Source: Streptomyces sp. CGMCC 4.7035
GTDB taxonomy: Bacteria > Actinomycetota > Actinomycetes > Streptomycetales > Streptomycetaceae
NCBI RefSeq assembly: GCF_031583065.1
Contig: NZ_CP134053.1
Span: forward strand, 6,117,001 to 6,181,000
DNA length: 64,000 bases
Reading direction: 5' to 3'
How positions within the stretch are numbered: the first letter of the stretch is position 1; every line of letters begins with the position of its first letter. The notes under the pieces were generated by a model. That model did no database searches and had not been told where the DNA came from. It saw nothing but the letters and a program-made list of their open reading frames with translations. Made by a program: the position numbers and the translations under genes. Positions 51,201 through 61,111 of this stretch are shown piece by piece.

Positions 51201-51231
51201 CGGCCCCGGGGTGTCTGCCACCCCGGGGCCG
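51201..51231 (+). terminator. pepA terminator
   Basis: CGGCCCCGGGGTG (51201-51213) and CACCCCGGGGCCG (51219-51231) form a perfect 13-bp stem, 20 bp after the pepA stop. Confidence 0.88.
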
Positions 51232-51236
51232 TCCTG

Positions 51237-51345
51237 TCCCCTCCGGTTGTCCCCTCCGGTTGTCCTCCAGCAGTCCTTGGCCGGTCCTCCGTTGCTGTCC
51301 TTCGGTAGCCCTCCGTTGTCCTTCGGGAGTCCTCCGGAACCGGCG
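51237..51345. repeat. Degenerate short-period repeats in the pepA-lpdA gap
   Basis: CCCTCCGGTTGTC is repeated twice in tandem, then decays through TCCTCCGTTGCTGTCC, CCCTCCGTTGTCC and TCCTCCGG. The composition is pyrimidine-rich. It occupies much of the 338-bp gap; no gene is seen in it. Confidence 0.6.
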
Positions 51346-51518
51346 GGTGCGATGTGTCACACACCGGCCCCGCGTCTCGTCCACTCCCAACAAGTGCAAA
51401 GATGGGTTCTCGGCAGGACAGGGCCCCACCGAAGGGCCGAAGCAACAAGCGGCCGGACACCAGCCGCCGACCGGTCACTGGAGACCGGCGTACGGCGCAC
51501 ATGCATGGAGGACGTGAC

Positions 51519-52907
51519 GTGGCGAACGACGCCAGCACCGTTTTCGACCTAGTGATCCTCGGCGGTGGTAGCGGTGGTTACGCCGCGGCCCTGCGCGGGG
51601 CGCAGCTGGGCCTGGACGTCGCCCTGATCGAGAAGGACAAGGTCGGCGGCACCTGCCTGCACCGGGGTTGCATCCCCACCAAGGCCCTGCTGCACGCGGG
51701 CGAGATCGCCGACCAGGCCCGCGAGAGCGAGCAGTTCGGTGTCAAGGCCAGCTTCGAGGGCATCGACGTACCGGCCGTCCACAAGTACAAGGACGAGGTC
51801 ATCTCGGGCCTGTACAAGGGTCTGCAGGGCCTGATCGCCTCCCGCAAGGTGACCTACATCGAGGGTGAGGGCTACCTGTCCTCCCCGACCTCGGTGGACG
51901 TCAACGGCCAGCGGATCCAGGGCCGCCACGTCCTCCTGGCGACCGGTTCCGTGCCCAAGTCGCTGCCGGGTCTGGAGATCGACGGCAACCGCATCATCTC
52001 CTCCGACCACGCTCTCGTCCTGGACCGTGTGCCGAAGTCCGCGATCATCCTCGGCGGCGGCGTCATCGGCGTCGAGTTCGCCTCCGCGTGGAAGTCCTTC
52101 GGCTCGGACGTCACGGTCATCGAGGGCCTGAAGCACCTCGTCCCGGTCGAGGACGAGAACTCCTCCAAGCTTCTTGAGCGCGCCTTCCGCAAGCGCGGCA
52201 TCAAGTTCAACCTGGGCACCTTCTTCCAGAAGGCCGAGTACACCCAGGACGGTGTCAAGGTCACCCTCGCCGACGGCAAGGAGTTCGAGGCCGAGGTCCT
52301 CCTCGTCGCCGTCGGCCGTGGCCCGGTCTCCCAGGGCCTGGGCTACGAGCAGGCCGGGGTCGCGATGGACCGCGGCTACGTCCTCGTCGACGAGTACATG
52401 CGGACGAACGTCCCCACCATCTCCGCCGTCGGTGACCTGGTCCCGACGCTCCAGCTCGCGCACGTCGGCTTCGCCGAGGGCATCCTGGTGGCGGAGCGCC
52501 TGGCCGGCCTGAAGGCCGTCCCGATCGACTACGACGGCGTGCCGCGGGTGACGTACTGCCACCCCGAGGTCGCTTCCGTGGGCATCACCGAGGCCAAGGC
52601 CAAGGAGATCTACGGCGCGGACAAGGTCGTCGCTCTGAAGTACAACCTGGCGGGCAACGGCAAGAGCAAGATCCTCAAGACCGCGGGCGAGATCAAGCTC
52701 GTCCAGGTCAAGGACGGTGCCGTGGTCGGCGTCCACATGGTCGGCGACCGCATGGGCGAGCAGGTCGGCGAGGCCCAGCTGATCTACAACTGGGAGGCGC
52801 TGCCGGCCGAGGTGGCCCAGCTCATCCACGCCCACCCGACGCAGAACGAGGCGCTCGGCGAGGCCCACCTGGCCCTGGCCGGCAAGCCGCTCCACTCCCA
52901 CGACTGA
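51519..52907 (+). CDS. lpdA: Dihydrolipoyl dehydrogenase (E3)
   Basis: 462 residues from GTG 51519, with GGAGG 8 nt upstream. A flavoprotein that reoxidises lipoyl groups of E2 and reduces NAD+. FDLVILGGGSGGYAAAL binds FAD; GGTCLHRGCIPTKALL has the redox pair Cys46 and Cys51; AIILGGGVIGVEFAS binds NAD; the C-terminal IHAHPTQNEALGEAH holds the catalytic His and Glu. It directly precedes the E2 gene (63 bp), so the two are one operon. Confidence 0.97.
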   Translation: MANDASTVFDLVILGGGSGGYAAALRGAQLGLDVALIEKDKVGGTCLHRGCIPTKALLHAGEIADQARESEQFGVKASFEGIDVPAVHKYKDEVISGLYKGLQGLIASRKVTYIEGEGYLSSPTSVDVNGQRIQGRHVLLATGSVPKSLPGLEIDGNRIISSDHALVLDRVPKSAIILGGGVIGVEFASAWKSFGSDVTVIEGLKHLVPVEDENSSKLLERAFRKRGIKFNLGTFFQKAEYTQDGVKVTLADGKEFEAEVLLVAVGRGPVSQGLGYEQAGVAMDRGYVLVDEYMRTNVPTISAVGDLVPTLQLAHVGFAEGILVAERLAGLKAVPIDYDGVPRVTYCHPEVASVGITEAKAKEIYGADKVVALKYNLAGNGKSKILKTAGEIKLVQVKDGAVVGVHMVGDRMGEQVGEAQLIYNWEALPAEVAQLIHAHPTQNEALGEAHLALAGKPLHSHD

Positions 52908-52970
52908 CGCCTTCAGTCTTCGGGCGCGACGACACAGACTTCCGCAATTCGTTAAGGAGAAACCGAAACC

Positions 52971-54785
52971 ATGGCGGTTTCCGTAACCCTTCCGGCGCTC
53001 GGCGAGAGCGTCACCGAGGGCACAGTCACCCGCTGGCTGAAGGCCGAGGGCGAGCGCGTCGAGGCCGACGAGCCGCTGCTCGAGGTGTCGACCGACAAGG
53101 TCGACACCGAGATCCCCGCCCCCGCCTCGGGCGTCCTGACCTCCATCAAGGTCGCCGAGGACGAGACCGTTGAGGTCGGCGCCGAGCTGGCCGTCATCGA
53201 CGACGGCACGGGTGCGCCCGCTGCCGCTCCGGCCCCGGCCGCCGTCGAGGCGCCCGCCCCGGCCCCGGCCGCCGCTCCGGCCCCGGCTGCCGTGCCCGCT
53301 CCGGCCCCGGTCGCCGAAGCCCCGGCCGCCCCGGCCCCGGCTGCCGCTCCGGCCGGTGCCGCCCAGGGCACGGACGTGGTCCTGCCCGCGCTCGGTGAGT
53401 CCGTCACCGAGGGCACCGTCACCCGCTGGCTGAAGTCGGTCGGCGACACCGTCGACGCCGACGAGCCGCTGCTCGAGGTCTCCACGGACAAGGTCGACAC
53501 CGAGATCCCGGCGCCCACCTCCGGTGTGCTGCTCGAGATCACGGTCGGCGAGGACGAGACCGCCGAGGTCGGCGCCAAGCTGGCCGTCATCGGCGCTCCG
53601 GGTGCCGCTCCGGCGGCCGCCCCGGCCCCGGCCGCTCCGGCTCCCGCCCCGGCCGCCGCCGCCCCGGCTCCGGCCGCCCCCGCGGCTCCGGCTCCCGCCC
53701 CGGCCGCGCCCGCCGCTCCGGCTCCGGCTCCGGCCGCTCCGGTGGCCCCCGCCGCTGCCGCCCCGGCTCCGGTGGCCCCCGCCGCTCCGGCTGCCGCGCC
53801 CGCCCCGGTCGCCCCGGCCCCGGTCGCTCCGGCCGCCGCCAAGCCGACCGACGAGGGCGCCTACGTGACCCCGCTGGTGCGCAAGCTCGCCGCCGAGAAC
53901 GGCGTCGACCTGTCCACCGTCAAGGGCACCGGCGTCGGCGGCCGTATCCGCAAGCAGGACGTCATCGCCGCCGCCGAGGCCGCGAAGGCCGCCGCCGCCG
54001 CTCCGGCTCCGGCTGCCGCCGCCGCTCCGGCCGCCCGGAAGACCCCCGTCCTGGAGGCCTCCCCGCTGCGCGGACAGACCGTCAAGATGCCGCGGATCCG
54101 CAAGGTCATCGGCGACAACATGGTCAAGGCCCTGCACGAGCAGGCCCAGCTGTCCTCGGTCGTCGAGGTCGACGTCACCCGCCTGATGCGCCTGCGCGCC
54201 CAGGCCAAGGACTCGTTCGCCGCGCGTGAGGGCGTCAAGCTCTCCCCGATGCCGTTCTTCGTGAAGGCGGCGGCCCAGGCGCTGAAGGCCCACCCGGTCA
54301 TCAACGCCAAGATCAACGAGGCCGAGGGCACGATCACCTACTTCGACACCGAGAACATCGGTATCGCGGTGGACTCCGAGAAGGGCCTGATGACCCCGGT
54401 CATCAAGTACGCCGGTGACCTCAACATCGCCGGCATCGCCAAGGCCACGGCCGAACTGGCGGGCAAGGTCCGCGGCAACAAGATCACCCCGGACGAGCTG
54501 TCCGGCGCGACCTTCACCATCAGCAACACCGGTTCGCGCGGTGCCCTGTTCGACACGATCATCGTGCCGCCGGGCCAGGTCGCGATCCTCGGCATCGGCG
54601 CCACGGTCAAGCGCCCGGCCGTCATCGAGACGGAGGAGGGTACGGTCATCGGCGTCCGCGACATGACGTACCTGACGCTGTCCTACGACCACCGTCTGGT
54701 GGACGGCGCCGACGCGGCCCGCTACCTGACCGCGGTCAAGGCGATCCTGGAGGCGGGCGAGTTCGAGGTCGAGCTCGGCCTCTGA
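52971..54785 (+). CDS. sucB: Dihydrolipoamide acyltransferase (E2), two lipoyl domains
   Basis: 604 residues. Lipoyl domains at about 1-78 and 135-213, each with STDKVDTE (Lys43 and Lys174). Two long Ala/Pro linkers follow them. The peripheral subunit-binding domain has [17 protein letters not shown]...[13 protein letters not shown]; the acyltransferase core ends with [17 protein letters not shown] (catalytic His and Asp). AAGGAG precedes ATG. In actinobacteria this E2 serves the pyruvate and probably the 2-oxoglutarate complex. The linkers are low-complexity and prone to length change. Confidence 0.95.
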   Translation: MAVSVTLPALGESVTEGTVTRWLKAEGERVEADEPLLEVSTDKVDTEIPAPASGVLTSIKVAEDETVEVGAELAVIDDGTGAPAAAPAPAAVEAPAPAPAAAPAPAAVPAPAPVAEAPAAPAPAAAPAGAAQGTDVVLPALGESVTEGTVTRWLKSVGDTVDADEPLLEVSTDKVDTEIPAPTSGVLLEITVGEDETAEVGAKLAVIGAPGAAPAAAPAPAAPAPAPAAAAPAPAAPAAPAPAPAAPAAPAPAPAAPVAPAAAAPAPVAPAAPAAAPAPVAPAPVAPAAAKPTDEGAYVTPLVRKLAAENGVDLSTVKGTGVGGRIRKQDVIAAAEAAKAAAAAPAPAAAAAPAARKTPVLEASPLRGQTVKMPRIRKVIGDNMVKALHEQAQLSSVVEVDVTRLMRLRAQAKDSFAAREGVKLSPMPFFVKAAAQALKAHPVINAKINEAEGTITYFDTENIGIAVDSEKGLMTPVIKYAGDLNIAGIAKATAELAGKVRGNKITPDELSGATFTISNTGSRGALFDTIIVPPGQVAILGIGATVKRPAVIETEEGTVIGVRDMTYLTLSYDHRLVDGADAARYLTAVKAILEAGEFEVELGL

Positions 54786-54841
54786 TTCCGGCGGCCTCTG
54801 GAGGCCGAGGATCTCAACGAGAAGTCGAGCTCGGCCTCTGA
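54768..54841. repeat. 18-bp duplication of the E2 gene end
   Basis: GTCGAGCTCGGCCTCTGA, the last codons and stop of sucB (54768-54785), is repeated exactly at 54824-54841 in the 3' non-coding DNA. It looks like a local duplication. Confidence 0.8.
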
Positions 54842-54874
54842 GGCCCCTGAGCCCTCAGCTCCAGCCGCTTGTAC

Positions 54875-54910
54875 GGTGCCCCCGTCCGGAGTTCTCCGGG
54901 CGGGGGCACC
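54875..54910 (+). terminator. lpdA-sucB terminator
   Basis: GGTGCCCCCG (54875-54884) and CGGGGGCACC (54901-54910) pair, and CCGGAG/CTCCGG extends the stem inward after one wobble pair. GCGTTTCC follows. Confidence 0.88.
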
Positions 54911-54940
54911 GCGTTTCCGCAGCCTTCAGAACGTCGCGCC

Positions 54941-55138
54941 TCAGCAGGTGCCGGGCGTCGAGGCCGTCCCGGGCATGCTCCTGACCTTCTTGATCTTCGT
55001 GCGGTCCGGCTTGTACTTCCCCGACCCGCTCGGCCGGCACCCGCGACCGCCACGACCGCCGCCATCACAGCCGCCGTGACCGCGCAGGCGATACGTCCGG
55101 TACAGGCCCTTGCCCGGCACCGCGCTCACGGGGCACAT
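54941..55138 (-). CDS. Possible small cationic protein in the sucB-gntR gap
   Basis: 65 residues ending IKKVRSMPGTASTPGTC. About nine-tenths of codons end in G or C, which is the coding signature here and is not seen in the other frames of this region. It is Gly/Arg-rich with five Cys. There is no clear ribosome site for ATG 55138. It could be real, or the end of a decayed gene. The rest of the 539-bp gap (54911-54940 and 55139-55324) holds TTGTCTAAACGTCAA at about 55215, a possible regulator site for the next gene. Confidence 0.3.
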   Translation of the reverse strand: MCPVSAVPGKGLYRTYRLRGHGGCDGGGRGGRGCRPSGSGKYKPDRTKIKKVRSMPGTASTPGTC

Positions 55139-55324
55139 TCCGGGGCGTGTAAGTCTCGTCTCACCTGCGCGAAAGCGCCCCCATGCGCCCCTCCCGCGGC
55201 GGGATACGGCCTTATTGTCTAAACGTCAAACGCCCCAGGGTCCCGCCCGCCGCCCGACCGCCACCCCGCAACGAGGCCCCCCGGGCCACAGCATTGGATC
55301 TGAGTCCCCGCCTAAGGAGCCTTC

Positions 55325-55948
55325 ATGACCACGCCCGTCGTCCACTCGCTGCGCGAACAGATCCGCGAGCACATCGTGGAAGGGATCGTCAGCGGGCGCT
55401 GGAAGCCGGGCGAGCGGATCGTCGAGCGGCGGATCGCGACCGAACTGGAGGTCAGCCAGACCCCAGTGCGGGAGGCGCTGCGCGAGCTGGAGTCACTGCG
55501 GCTGATCGAGTCGGCACCCAACAAGGGCGTACGGGTGCGGAACCTGACGGCGGCCGACCTGGAGGAGAGCTACCCCGTCCGGGCAGGCCTGGAGGCCATA
55601 GCGGCGGAACTGGCGGCGGAGAGGCTGGCGGAGGACTGCTCCGCGCTGGAGCCGCACGTCGCGGCGCTGTACGAGGCGGACCGCGCGTCGGACGGGACGG
55701 CGCAGGTGCGGCACACGGTGGCCTTCCACCGGGAACTGGTGCGGGCGGCCGGGAACTCGGTGCTGCTGCACACCTGGGAGGGGCTGGGCATCGAGGTGTT
55801 CACCGCCCTGTCGATCCGGTGGCTGGGCACGGTGCAGCAGTCGTACGCGGAGGAGCACGAGGAACTGGTCCAGGCGTTCCGTCGCCACGACCCGCGGATC
55901 GCCGAGCTGGTGAAGGCCCACGTCCTCGGCTGCGCGCCGCAGGCGTGA
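55325..55948 (+). CDS. GntR family transcriptional regulator (FCD/FadR subfamily)
   Basis: 207 residues with AAGGAG 6 nt before ATG. N-terminal winged helix: [49 protein letters not shown]-terminal FCD helical domain (about 80-200) with the metal or ligand set in the regions [29 protein letters not shown] and [14 protein letters not shown]. It lies between the E2 and E1 genes and immediately upstream of the palindrome in the aceE promoter, so it is a candidate pyruvate dehydrogenase regulator like PdhR. Confidence 0.93.
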   Translation: MTTPVVHSLREQIREHIVEGIVSGRWKPGERIVERRIATELEVSQTPVREALRELESLRLIESAPNKGVRVRNLTAADLEESYPVRAGLEAIAAELAAERLAEDCSALEPHVAALYEADRASDGTAQVRHTVAFHRELVRAAGNSVLLHTWEGLGIEVFTALSIRWLGTVQQSYAEEHEELVQAFRRHDPRIAELVKAHVLGCAPQA

Positions 55949-56068
55949 CCTTGAGCGGACCTCCGCTCAAACGCATTCTCTACCTGCGAAAACAGCGGCA
56001 CCCCGTGCCTTCGGCGAAGACACCCCGTGCCGACTTTCTCGAAATCAACAGATTTTGGGGCCTCCCCT

Positions 56069-56098
56069 TTGATCGATCATCGATCAGGGAGTTACAGT
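56069..56098 (+). promoter_or_regulatory. aceE promoter covered by a 17-bp perfect palindrome
   Basis: TTGATC (56069-56074), an 18-nt spacer and TACAGT (56093-56098) form the promoter, 105 nt before the start. TGATCGATCATCGATCA (56070-56086) is a perfect dyad overlapping the -35 and spacer, where a bound regulator would block RNA polymerase. GntR/FCD proteins bind such short dyads, and one is encoded just upstream. Confidence 0.65.
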
Positions 56099-56202
56099 CG
56101 CCGACGGGCTTCTACCCAAGCCCTCGCCCTGTCCTGCCAAAGACCAAGGGCACCCCCCAAAACCCTCATAGGGAACCCCCTTCGACTGAGGAAGGCGGCG
56201 AC

Positions 56203-58914
56203 ATGACCGACCCCAACGCCATCCAGCCGAGCGAGCTCGACCAGCTCCCGGACCGCGACCCCGAGGAGACCGCCGAATGGCAGGCCTCCCTGGACGCCGT
56301 CACCAAGGCGGCCGGGCCGCACCGTGCCGCGTACCTGATGCGCCGCACGCTGGAGCGCGCTGAGGCGGGCGGCGTCGCGCTGCCCAAGCTCCTCGAAACG
56401 GACTACGTCAACACCATCCCCACCGCCGCCGAGCCGGCCGCGCCCGGTGACGAGGCCATGGAGGCCCGGATCACCGCGTGGAACCGCTGGAACGCGGCCG
56501 CGATGGTGACCCGTGGCTCGAAACACGGCGTCGGCGGCCACATCGCCACCTTCGCCTCCGCCGCCTGGCTCTACGAGACCGGCTTCAACCACTTCTTCAA
56601 GGGCAAGGACTCCGGCGACGCCGCCGGCTCCGGCGACCAGCTGTACATCCAGGGCCACGCCTCCCCCGGCATCTACGCCCGCGCGTTCCTCGACGGCCGC
56701 CTGAACGAGGCCCACCTGGACAACTTCCGCCAGGAGGCTGGCGGCAACGGCCTGCCGTCGTACCCGCACCCGCGTCGGCTGCCCTGGCTGTGGGAGTTCC
56801 CGACCGTCTCCATGGGTCTCGGTCCGCTCTCCGCCATCTACCAGGCGCGCTTCAACCGCTATCTCACCAACCGCGGCATCAAGGACGTCTCCACGTCCCA
56901 CGTGTGGGCGTTCCTGGGCGACGGCGAGATGGACGAGCCCGAGTCGACGGCGGCCCTGGCGCTCGCCTCCCGCGAAGGCCTCGACAACCTCACCTTCGTC
57001 ATCAACTGCAACCTGCAGCGCCTCGACGGCCCGGTCCGCGCCAACTTCAAGATCGTGCAGGAGCTGGAGGCCCAGTTCCGCGGTGCCGGCTGGAACGTCA
57101 TCAAGACGCTGTGGGGCTCGGCCTGGGACGAGCTGTTCCAGCTCGACACCACCGGCGCGCTCGTACGCCGCCTGCGTGAGGTACCGGACGCGCAGGTCCA
57201 GACGTACCAGACCCGCGACGCCGCCTACATCCGCGAGGACTTCTTCGGCAAGGACCCGGCGCTCGTCGAGATGGCGAAGCTGCTGAGCGACGACAAGATC
57301 CTCGAGTGCTTCCACCTCTCCCGTGGCGGCCACGAGGCCCGCAAGGTGTACGCCGCGTACAAGGCGGCCCTGGAGCACAAGGGTGCCCCGACGGTCATCC
57401 TGGCCCAGACGGTCAAGGGCTTCACGCTCGGCCAGGGCTTCGCGTCGAAGAACGCCAACCACCAGATGAAGAAGCTGACGGTGGACGAGTTCAAGACGAT
57501 GCGCGACCTGCTCGAACTCCCCATCCCCGACAGCAAGTTCGTCGACGGTGTGGTCCCCTACGGCCACCCGGGCGCCGACTCCCCCGAGGTCCGCTACCTC
57601 CAGGAGCGCCGCGCGGCCCTCGGCGGTCCGGCCCCTGCCCGCCGTACGCACGCGCTGGCGCCGCTGCCGGCCCCCGCCGAGAAGGCGTTCGCCTCCTTCG
57701 ACAAGGGCTCCGGCTCGCAGAACGTGGCGACCACGATGGCCTTCGTCCGCCTCGTCAAGGACCTGGTCCGCGAGAAGGAGACCGGCAAGCGCTGGGTGCC
57801 GATCGTCCCGGACGAGGCGCGCACCTTCGGCATGGAGAGCCTCTTCCCGTCCCTGGGCATCTACTCACCCAAGGGCCAGACGTACGAGCCGGTCGACCGC
57901 GACCAGCTGATGTACTACAAGGAGGCCAAGAACGGCCAGATCCTCAACGAGGGGATCACCGAGGCCGGTTCGATGGCCGACTTCATCGCCGCGTCGACCG
58001 CGTACGCGACGCACGGCGAGGCGATGATCCCCTTCTACATCTTCTACTCGATGTTCGGCTGGCAGCGCACGGCCGACCAGATGTGGCAGCTCGGCGACCA
58101 GCTCGGCCGCGGCTTCCTCGTCGGCGCCACGGCCGGCCGCACGACGCTGACCGGTGAAGGCCTCCAGCACGCCGACGGCCACTCGCCGGTGATCGCGGCC
58201 ACGAACCCGGCCGCGCTGACGTACGACCCGGCGTTCGCGTACGAGATCGCGACGATCGTCAAGGACGGCCTGCGCCGTATGTACGGCGAGGCGGCCCCGG
58301 GCGAGGACCAGAACGTCTTCTACTACCTCACGGTCTACAACGAGCCGCTGCCGCAGCCCGCCAAGCCGTCGGGTCTCGGCATCGACGAGGGCATCGTCAA
58401 GGGCCTGTACCGCTTCAACACGGCCGAGTCGGCGGGGCTTTCCCCGGCCGCCAACGCCCCGCGCATCCAGCTGCTGGGCTCCGGCACGGCGATCCACTGG
58501 GCGCTGACGGCGCAGAAGCTGCTCGCCGAGGAGTGGGGTGTCGCGGCGGACGTGTGGTCGGCGACGTCCTGGACCGAGCTGCGGCGCGACGCCCTGGAGG
58601 CGGACGCGGCGCTGCTGCGGGGCGAGGAGCGCGTCCCGTACGTGCGTCAGGCCCTTCAGGGCGCCGAGGGTCCGGTGCTCGCGGTCTCCGACTACATGCG
58701 CCAGGTCCCGGACCAGATCGCGCAGTGGGTCGAGCAGGACTACTCCTCGCTGGGCGCCGACGGCTTCGGCCTCTCGGACACCCGTGAGGCGGCCCGCCGC
58801 CACTTCGGCGTCGACGCCCAGTCGATCGTCGTCGCGGCGCTGGCGCAGCTCGCCAAGCGCGGCGAGGTGAAGGCCACGGCCGTGAAGGAAGCGCGGGACA
58901 AGTACGGCCTGTGA
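56203..58914 (+). CDS. aceE: Pyruvate dehydrogenase E1, homodimeric
   Basis: 903 residues from ATG 56203; GAGGAAGG precedes it. It decarboxylates pyruvate with thiamine diphosphate and acetylates E2. [22 protein letters not shown] is the N-terminal family signature; the ThDP/Mg motif is [10 protein letters not shown]...[17 protein letters not shown] and [20 protein letters not shown] segments line the active site. The frame to 55183 runs over the gntR gene and is rejected. Controlled by the palindromic promoter at 56069-56098. Confidence 0.97.
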   Translation: MTDPNAIQPSELDQLPDRDPEETAEWQASLDAVTKAAGPHRAAYLMRRTLERAEAGGVALPKLLETDYVNTIPTAAEPAAPGDEAMEARITAWNRWNAAAMVTRGSKHGVGGHIATFASAAWLYETGFNHFFKGKDSGDAAGSGDQLYIQGHASPGIYARAFLDGRLNEAHLDNFRQEAGGNGLPSYPHPRRLPWLWEFPTVSMGLGPLSAIYQARFNRYLTNRGIKDVSTSHVWAFLGDGEMDEPESTAALALASREGLDNLTFVINCNLQRLDGPVRANFKIVQELEAQFRGAGWNVIKTLWGSAWDELFQLDTTGALVRRLREVPDAQVQTYQTRDAAYIREDFFGKDPALVEMAKLLSDDKILECFHLSRGGHEARKVYAAYKAALEHKGAPTVILAQTVKGFTLGQGFASKNANHQMKKLTVDEFKTMRDLLELPIPDSKFVDGVVPYGHPGADSPEVRYLQERRAALGGPAPARRTHALAPLPAPAEKAFASFDKGSGSQNVATTMAFVRLVKDLVREKETGKRWVPIVPDEARTFGMESLFPSLGIYSPKGQTYEPVDRDQLMYYKEAKNGQILNEGITEAGSMADFIAASTAYATHGEAMIPFYIFYSMFGWQRTADQMWQLGDQLGRGFLVGATAGRTTLTGEGLQHADGHSPVIAATNPAALTYDPAFAYEIATIVKDGLRRMYGEAAPGEDQNVFYYLTVYNEPLPQPAKPSGLGIDEGIVKGLYRFNTAESAGLSPAANAPRIQLLGSGTAIHWALTAQKLLAEEWGVAADVWSATSWTELRRDALEADAALLRGEERVPYVRQALQGAEGPVLAVSDYMRQVPDQIAQWVEQDYSSLGADGFGLSDTREAARRHFGVDAQSIVVAALAQLAKRGEVKATAVKEARDKYGL

Positions 58915-58941
58915 GGCCGGCGGTCCGGTGAATTCGGTGAA

Positions 58942-58965
58942 GGGGCACGGCAGCCGCCGTGCCCC
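58942..58965 (+). terminator. aceE terminator
   Basis: GGGGCACGG (58942-58950) and CCGTGCCCC (58957-58965) form a perfect 9-bp stem with a 6-nt loop, 27 bp after the stop; TTCGC follows. Confidence 0.85.
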
Positions 58966-59073
58966 TTCGCTGTCGGTGGCGCCTGCCCTGTCGGTGGCGC
59001 CTTCGCTGTCGGTGCCGCCTTCGCTGCCGGTGCCGCCTTCGCTGCCGGTGCCGCCTTCGCTGTCGGTGGTGCC
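58966..59073. repeat. 18-bp tandem repeat, six copies
   Basis: Units such as TTCGCTGTCGGTGGCGCC and TTCGCTGCCGGTGCCGCC repeat six times head to tail, starting right after the aceE terminator stem and ending just before the WYL regulator gene. The third and later units alternate GTC/GCC. Length variation between strains is likely. Confidence 0.92.
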
Positions 59074-59088
59074 CGGCATCATGAGCCC

Positions 59089-60072
59089 ATGCGTGCCGCC
59101 CGTCTCATCAAAATGGTGCTGTTGCTCCAGTCCCGGCCCTCCATGACCGCCGCCGAGCTGGCCCGGGAGCTGGAGGTGTCCGAGCGGACCGTCACACGGG
59201 ACGCGCAGGCGCTGTCGGAGGCGGGGGTTCCGGTGTACGCCGACCGGGGGCGGGCCGGCGGTTACCGGCTGATCGGCGGGTACCGCACACGGCTGACCGG
59301 GCTCGCGCGCGGCGAGGCCGAGGCGCTGTTCCTCAGTGGCGTACCCGGGGCGCTGCGCGAGATGGGGCTTGAGGACGCGGCCTCAGCGGCCCGCCTGAAG
59401 GTGTCCGCCGCCCTTCTTCCCTCCCTCCGTGACGCCTCCCGTACGGCGACGCAGCGGTTCCATCTGGACGCGCCCGCCTGGTTCACGGAGCCCGGGACTC
59501 CGCGGCTGCTGCCGGCGGTCGCGGACGCGGTGTGGGACGACCGGCGGATCACCGCGCGATACCGGCGCGGCGAGGACGTGGTGGAGCGGGACCTGGAACC
59601 GTACGGGCTCGTGCTCAAGGCGGGTGTCTGGTACCTGTGCGCGCGGGTGGCGGGGCAGAGTTCCTCCGGTTCCTTCCGGGTGTACCGCATCGACCGCTTC
59701 ACGGCCGTGGACGCCGGGGAGGAGCGGTTCGCCCGGGCCGAGGAGTTCGATCTGCCGGCCTTCTGGGAGGAACGGGCCGAGCAGTTCGCGCGGTCCGTCC
59801 TGCGGGCCGAGGTCGTGGTGCGGCTGTCCGGGGACGGCGTGCGGAGGCTGCCGTACGCCGTCGATCCCCTCTCCGCCCGGGAGGCGCTGAGGACCGCGGG
59901 CGCCCCGGACGAGGACGGCTGGGTGACGCTGACCCTGCCGGTGGAATCCGAGGAGGTCGCGCACACCCAACTCACGGCGCTGGGCGCGGAGGTCGAGGTG
60001 CTGTCCCCCCAGGGGCTGCGGACGCGCTTCGCGGGCGACGCGATACGGCTCGCGGGGCTGTACGCCCCCTGA
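59089..60072 (+). CDS. WYL-domain (YafY/DeoR-like HTH) transcriptional regulator
   Basis: 327 residues. N-terminal HTH_11: MVLLLQSRPSMTAAELARELEVSERTVTRDAQALSEAGVPVYADRGRAGGYRL. The WYL domain (about 140-225) carries ITARYRR...RDLEPYGLVLKAGVWYLCARV and FRVYRIDRF, followed by a C-terminal WCX domain (about 240-327). Such regulators sense nucleic acids or nucleotides in DNA-damage and defence contexts, but many have unknown roles. It appears single, with no defence genes nearby. Confidence 0.93.
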   Translation: MRAARLIKMVLLLQSRPSMTAAELARELEVSERTVTRDAQALSEAGVPVYADRGRAGGYRLIGGYRTRLTGLARGEAEALFLSGVPGALREMGLEDAASAARLKVSAALLPSLRDASRTATQRFHLDAPAWFTEPGTPRLLPAVADAVWDDRRITARYRRGEDVVERDLEPYGLVLKAGVWYLCARVAGQSSSGSFRVYRIDRFTAVDAGEERFARAEEFDLPAFWEERAEQFARSVLRAEVVVRLSGDGVRRLPYAVDPLSAREALRTAGAPDEDGWVTLTLPVESEEVAHTQLTALGAEVEVLSPQGLRTRFAGDAIRLAGLYAP

Positions 60073-60128
60073 CGATCCGCCGCACTCCACGTGCGCCCCA
60101 CCCGTTCAGGGCCGATGCTGGTCCCGTG

Positions 60129-60647
60129 ATGGACGAGACGGAGTTCTGGGAGCTGGTGGACGCGAGCCGCGAGGCAGCCGAGGGCGACCCGGAGGATCAG
60201 GCGGACCTGCTCGTGGAGCGGCTGCTTGAGCTGGACCCGGAGCAGATCCTGGACTTCGCCCGGCACTTCGAGGCCCGGTACAACCGCGCCTACCGCTGGG
60301 ACCTGTGGGGCGCCGCCTGGGTGCTGCTCGACGGGGCGAGCGACGACGCGTTCGACTTCTTCCGGTGCTGGCTGATCGGCCAGGGCCGGGAGGTCTTCGA
60401 GGGTGCCGTGCACGACCCGGACTCGCTCGCGGACCTCCTGGAGGACTTCGACGAGGAGGTCGACGGGGACGGCGAGGAGCTCGGTTACGCGGCGGACGAG
60501 GCGTACGAGCAGCTCACCGGCACCGTGGCGCCCGACCTGGGCATCCCGCCGGCGCCCTCCGAGCCGGAGGGGACGGCGTTCGACCTGGAGGACGAATCCG
60601 CGCTCGCCGAGCGCTACCCGAGGCTCTGGGAACGGTTCAAGGGCTGA
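60129..60647 (+). CDS. DUF4240 domain protein
   Basis: 172 residues from ATG 60129 (GTG 60126 is also possible). MDETEFWELVDASREAAEGDPEDQADLLVERLLELDPEQILDFARHFE is the DUF4240 N-terminus; YRWDLWGAAWVLLDGASDDAFDFFRCWLIGQGREVF follows. Strongly acidic, soluble. The family is common in actinobacteria and has no known function. Confidence 0.85.
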   Translation: MDETEFWELVDASREAAEGDPEDQADLLVERLLELDPEQILDFARHFEARYNRAYRWDLWGAAWVLLDGASDDAFDFFRCWLIGQGREVFEGAVHDPDSLADLLEDFDEEVDGDGEELGYAADEAYEQLTGTVAPDLGIPPAPSEPEGTAFDLEDESALAERYPRLWERFKG

Positions 60648-60678
60648 GGCGCGGTCGGCGCCCCGGTCGCCCCGCCGC

Positions 60679-60939
60679 TCACGCCACGCGTCGGCGGGTG
60701 GAGTCCGAGGGAAGGTAGGCCTGGGCCTGACCGGCGCCCGCGAAGAGGTGTCCGGGCGCCCGGTCGTGCGGGGCCGCGTGGTACATCGGGGCCCTGTTGG
60801 CCTGGTCGAGGGCGGACGCCGTGGCCGCCGCCGGGCCGAGGACGACCGTCGCCACCGCGCAGACCACCGCCCAGGGGTTGCGCACGGCCCCGGCCCACGT
60901 GCTCGTCTTCTTCGTCTCCGTACGACTGCTGCTGCTCAT
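60679..60939 (-). CDS. Small membrane or exported hypothetical protein
   Basis: 86 residues from ATG 60939, which has GGAGG 8 nt upstream. A Ser/Thr/Lys-rich start is followed by one hydrophobic segment (NPWAVVCAVATVVLGPAAATASA), which may be a signal peptide cleaved near ATASA. The remainder is short and polar. No function is known to me. Confidence 0.65.
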   Translation of the reverse strand: MSSSSRTETKKTSTWAGAVRNPWAVVCAVATVVLGPAAATASALDQANRAPMYHAAPHDRAPGHLFAGAGQAQAYLPSDSTRRRVA

Positions 60940-61111
60940 GATCCCCACCTCCGGTCGGCTTGCTTCGAAACCGTAGGGCGCGGGGATCTGAGGACTCTGC
61001 GTACGGCCTGTGGCGTTCCTGTGGGTCTTGTCGCGGGCCTCGTGGGCCTCCCTGGTCGAAGGCGTCACGGCTCGTCACAGCTCGCTGTGGGCCGGGCTTC
61101 AAGGACGGACG

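Noticed and set aside
51549..54692. 1047-residue open frame on the minus strand opposite lpdA and sucB
   Set aside because: It is the antisense of two well-supported genes; the high G+C content leaves long shadow frames, and the composition (Leu/Gly/Asp/Arg-rich, no domain) fits no protein.
59089..60072. WYL regulator as part of a defence island
   Set aside because: WYL proteins often control defence systems, but its neighbours here are housekeeping and wall genes.
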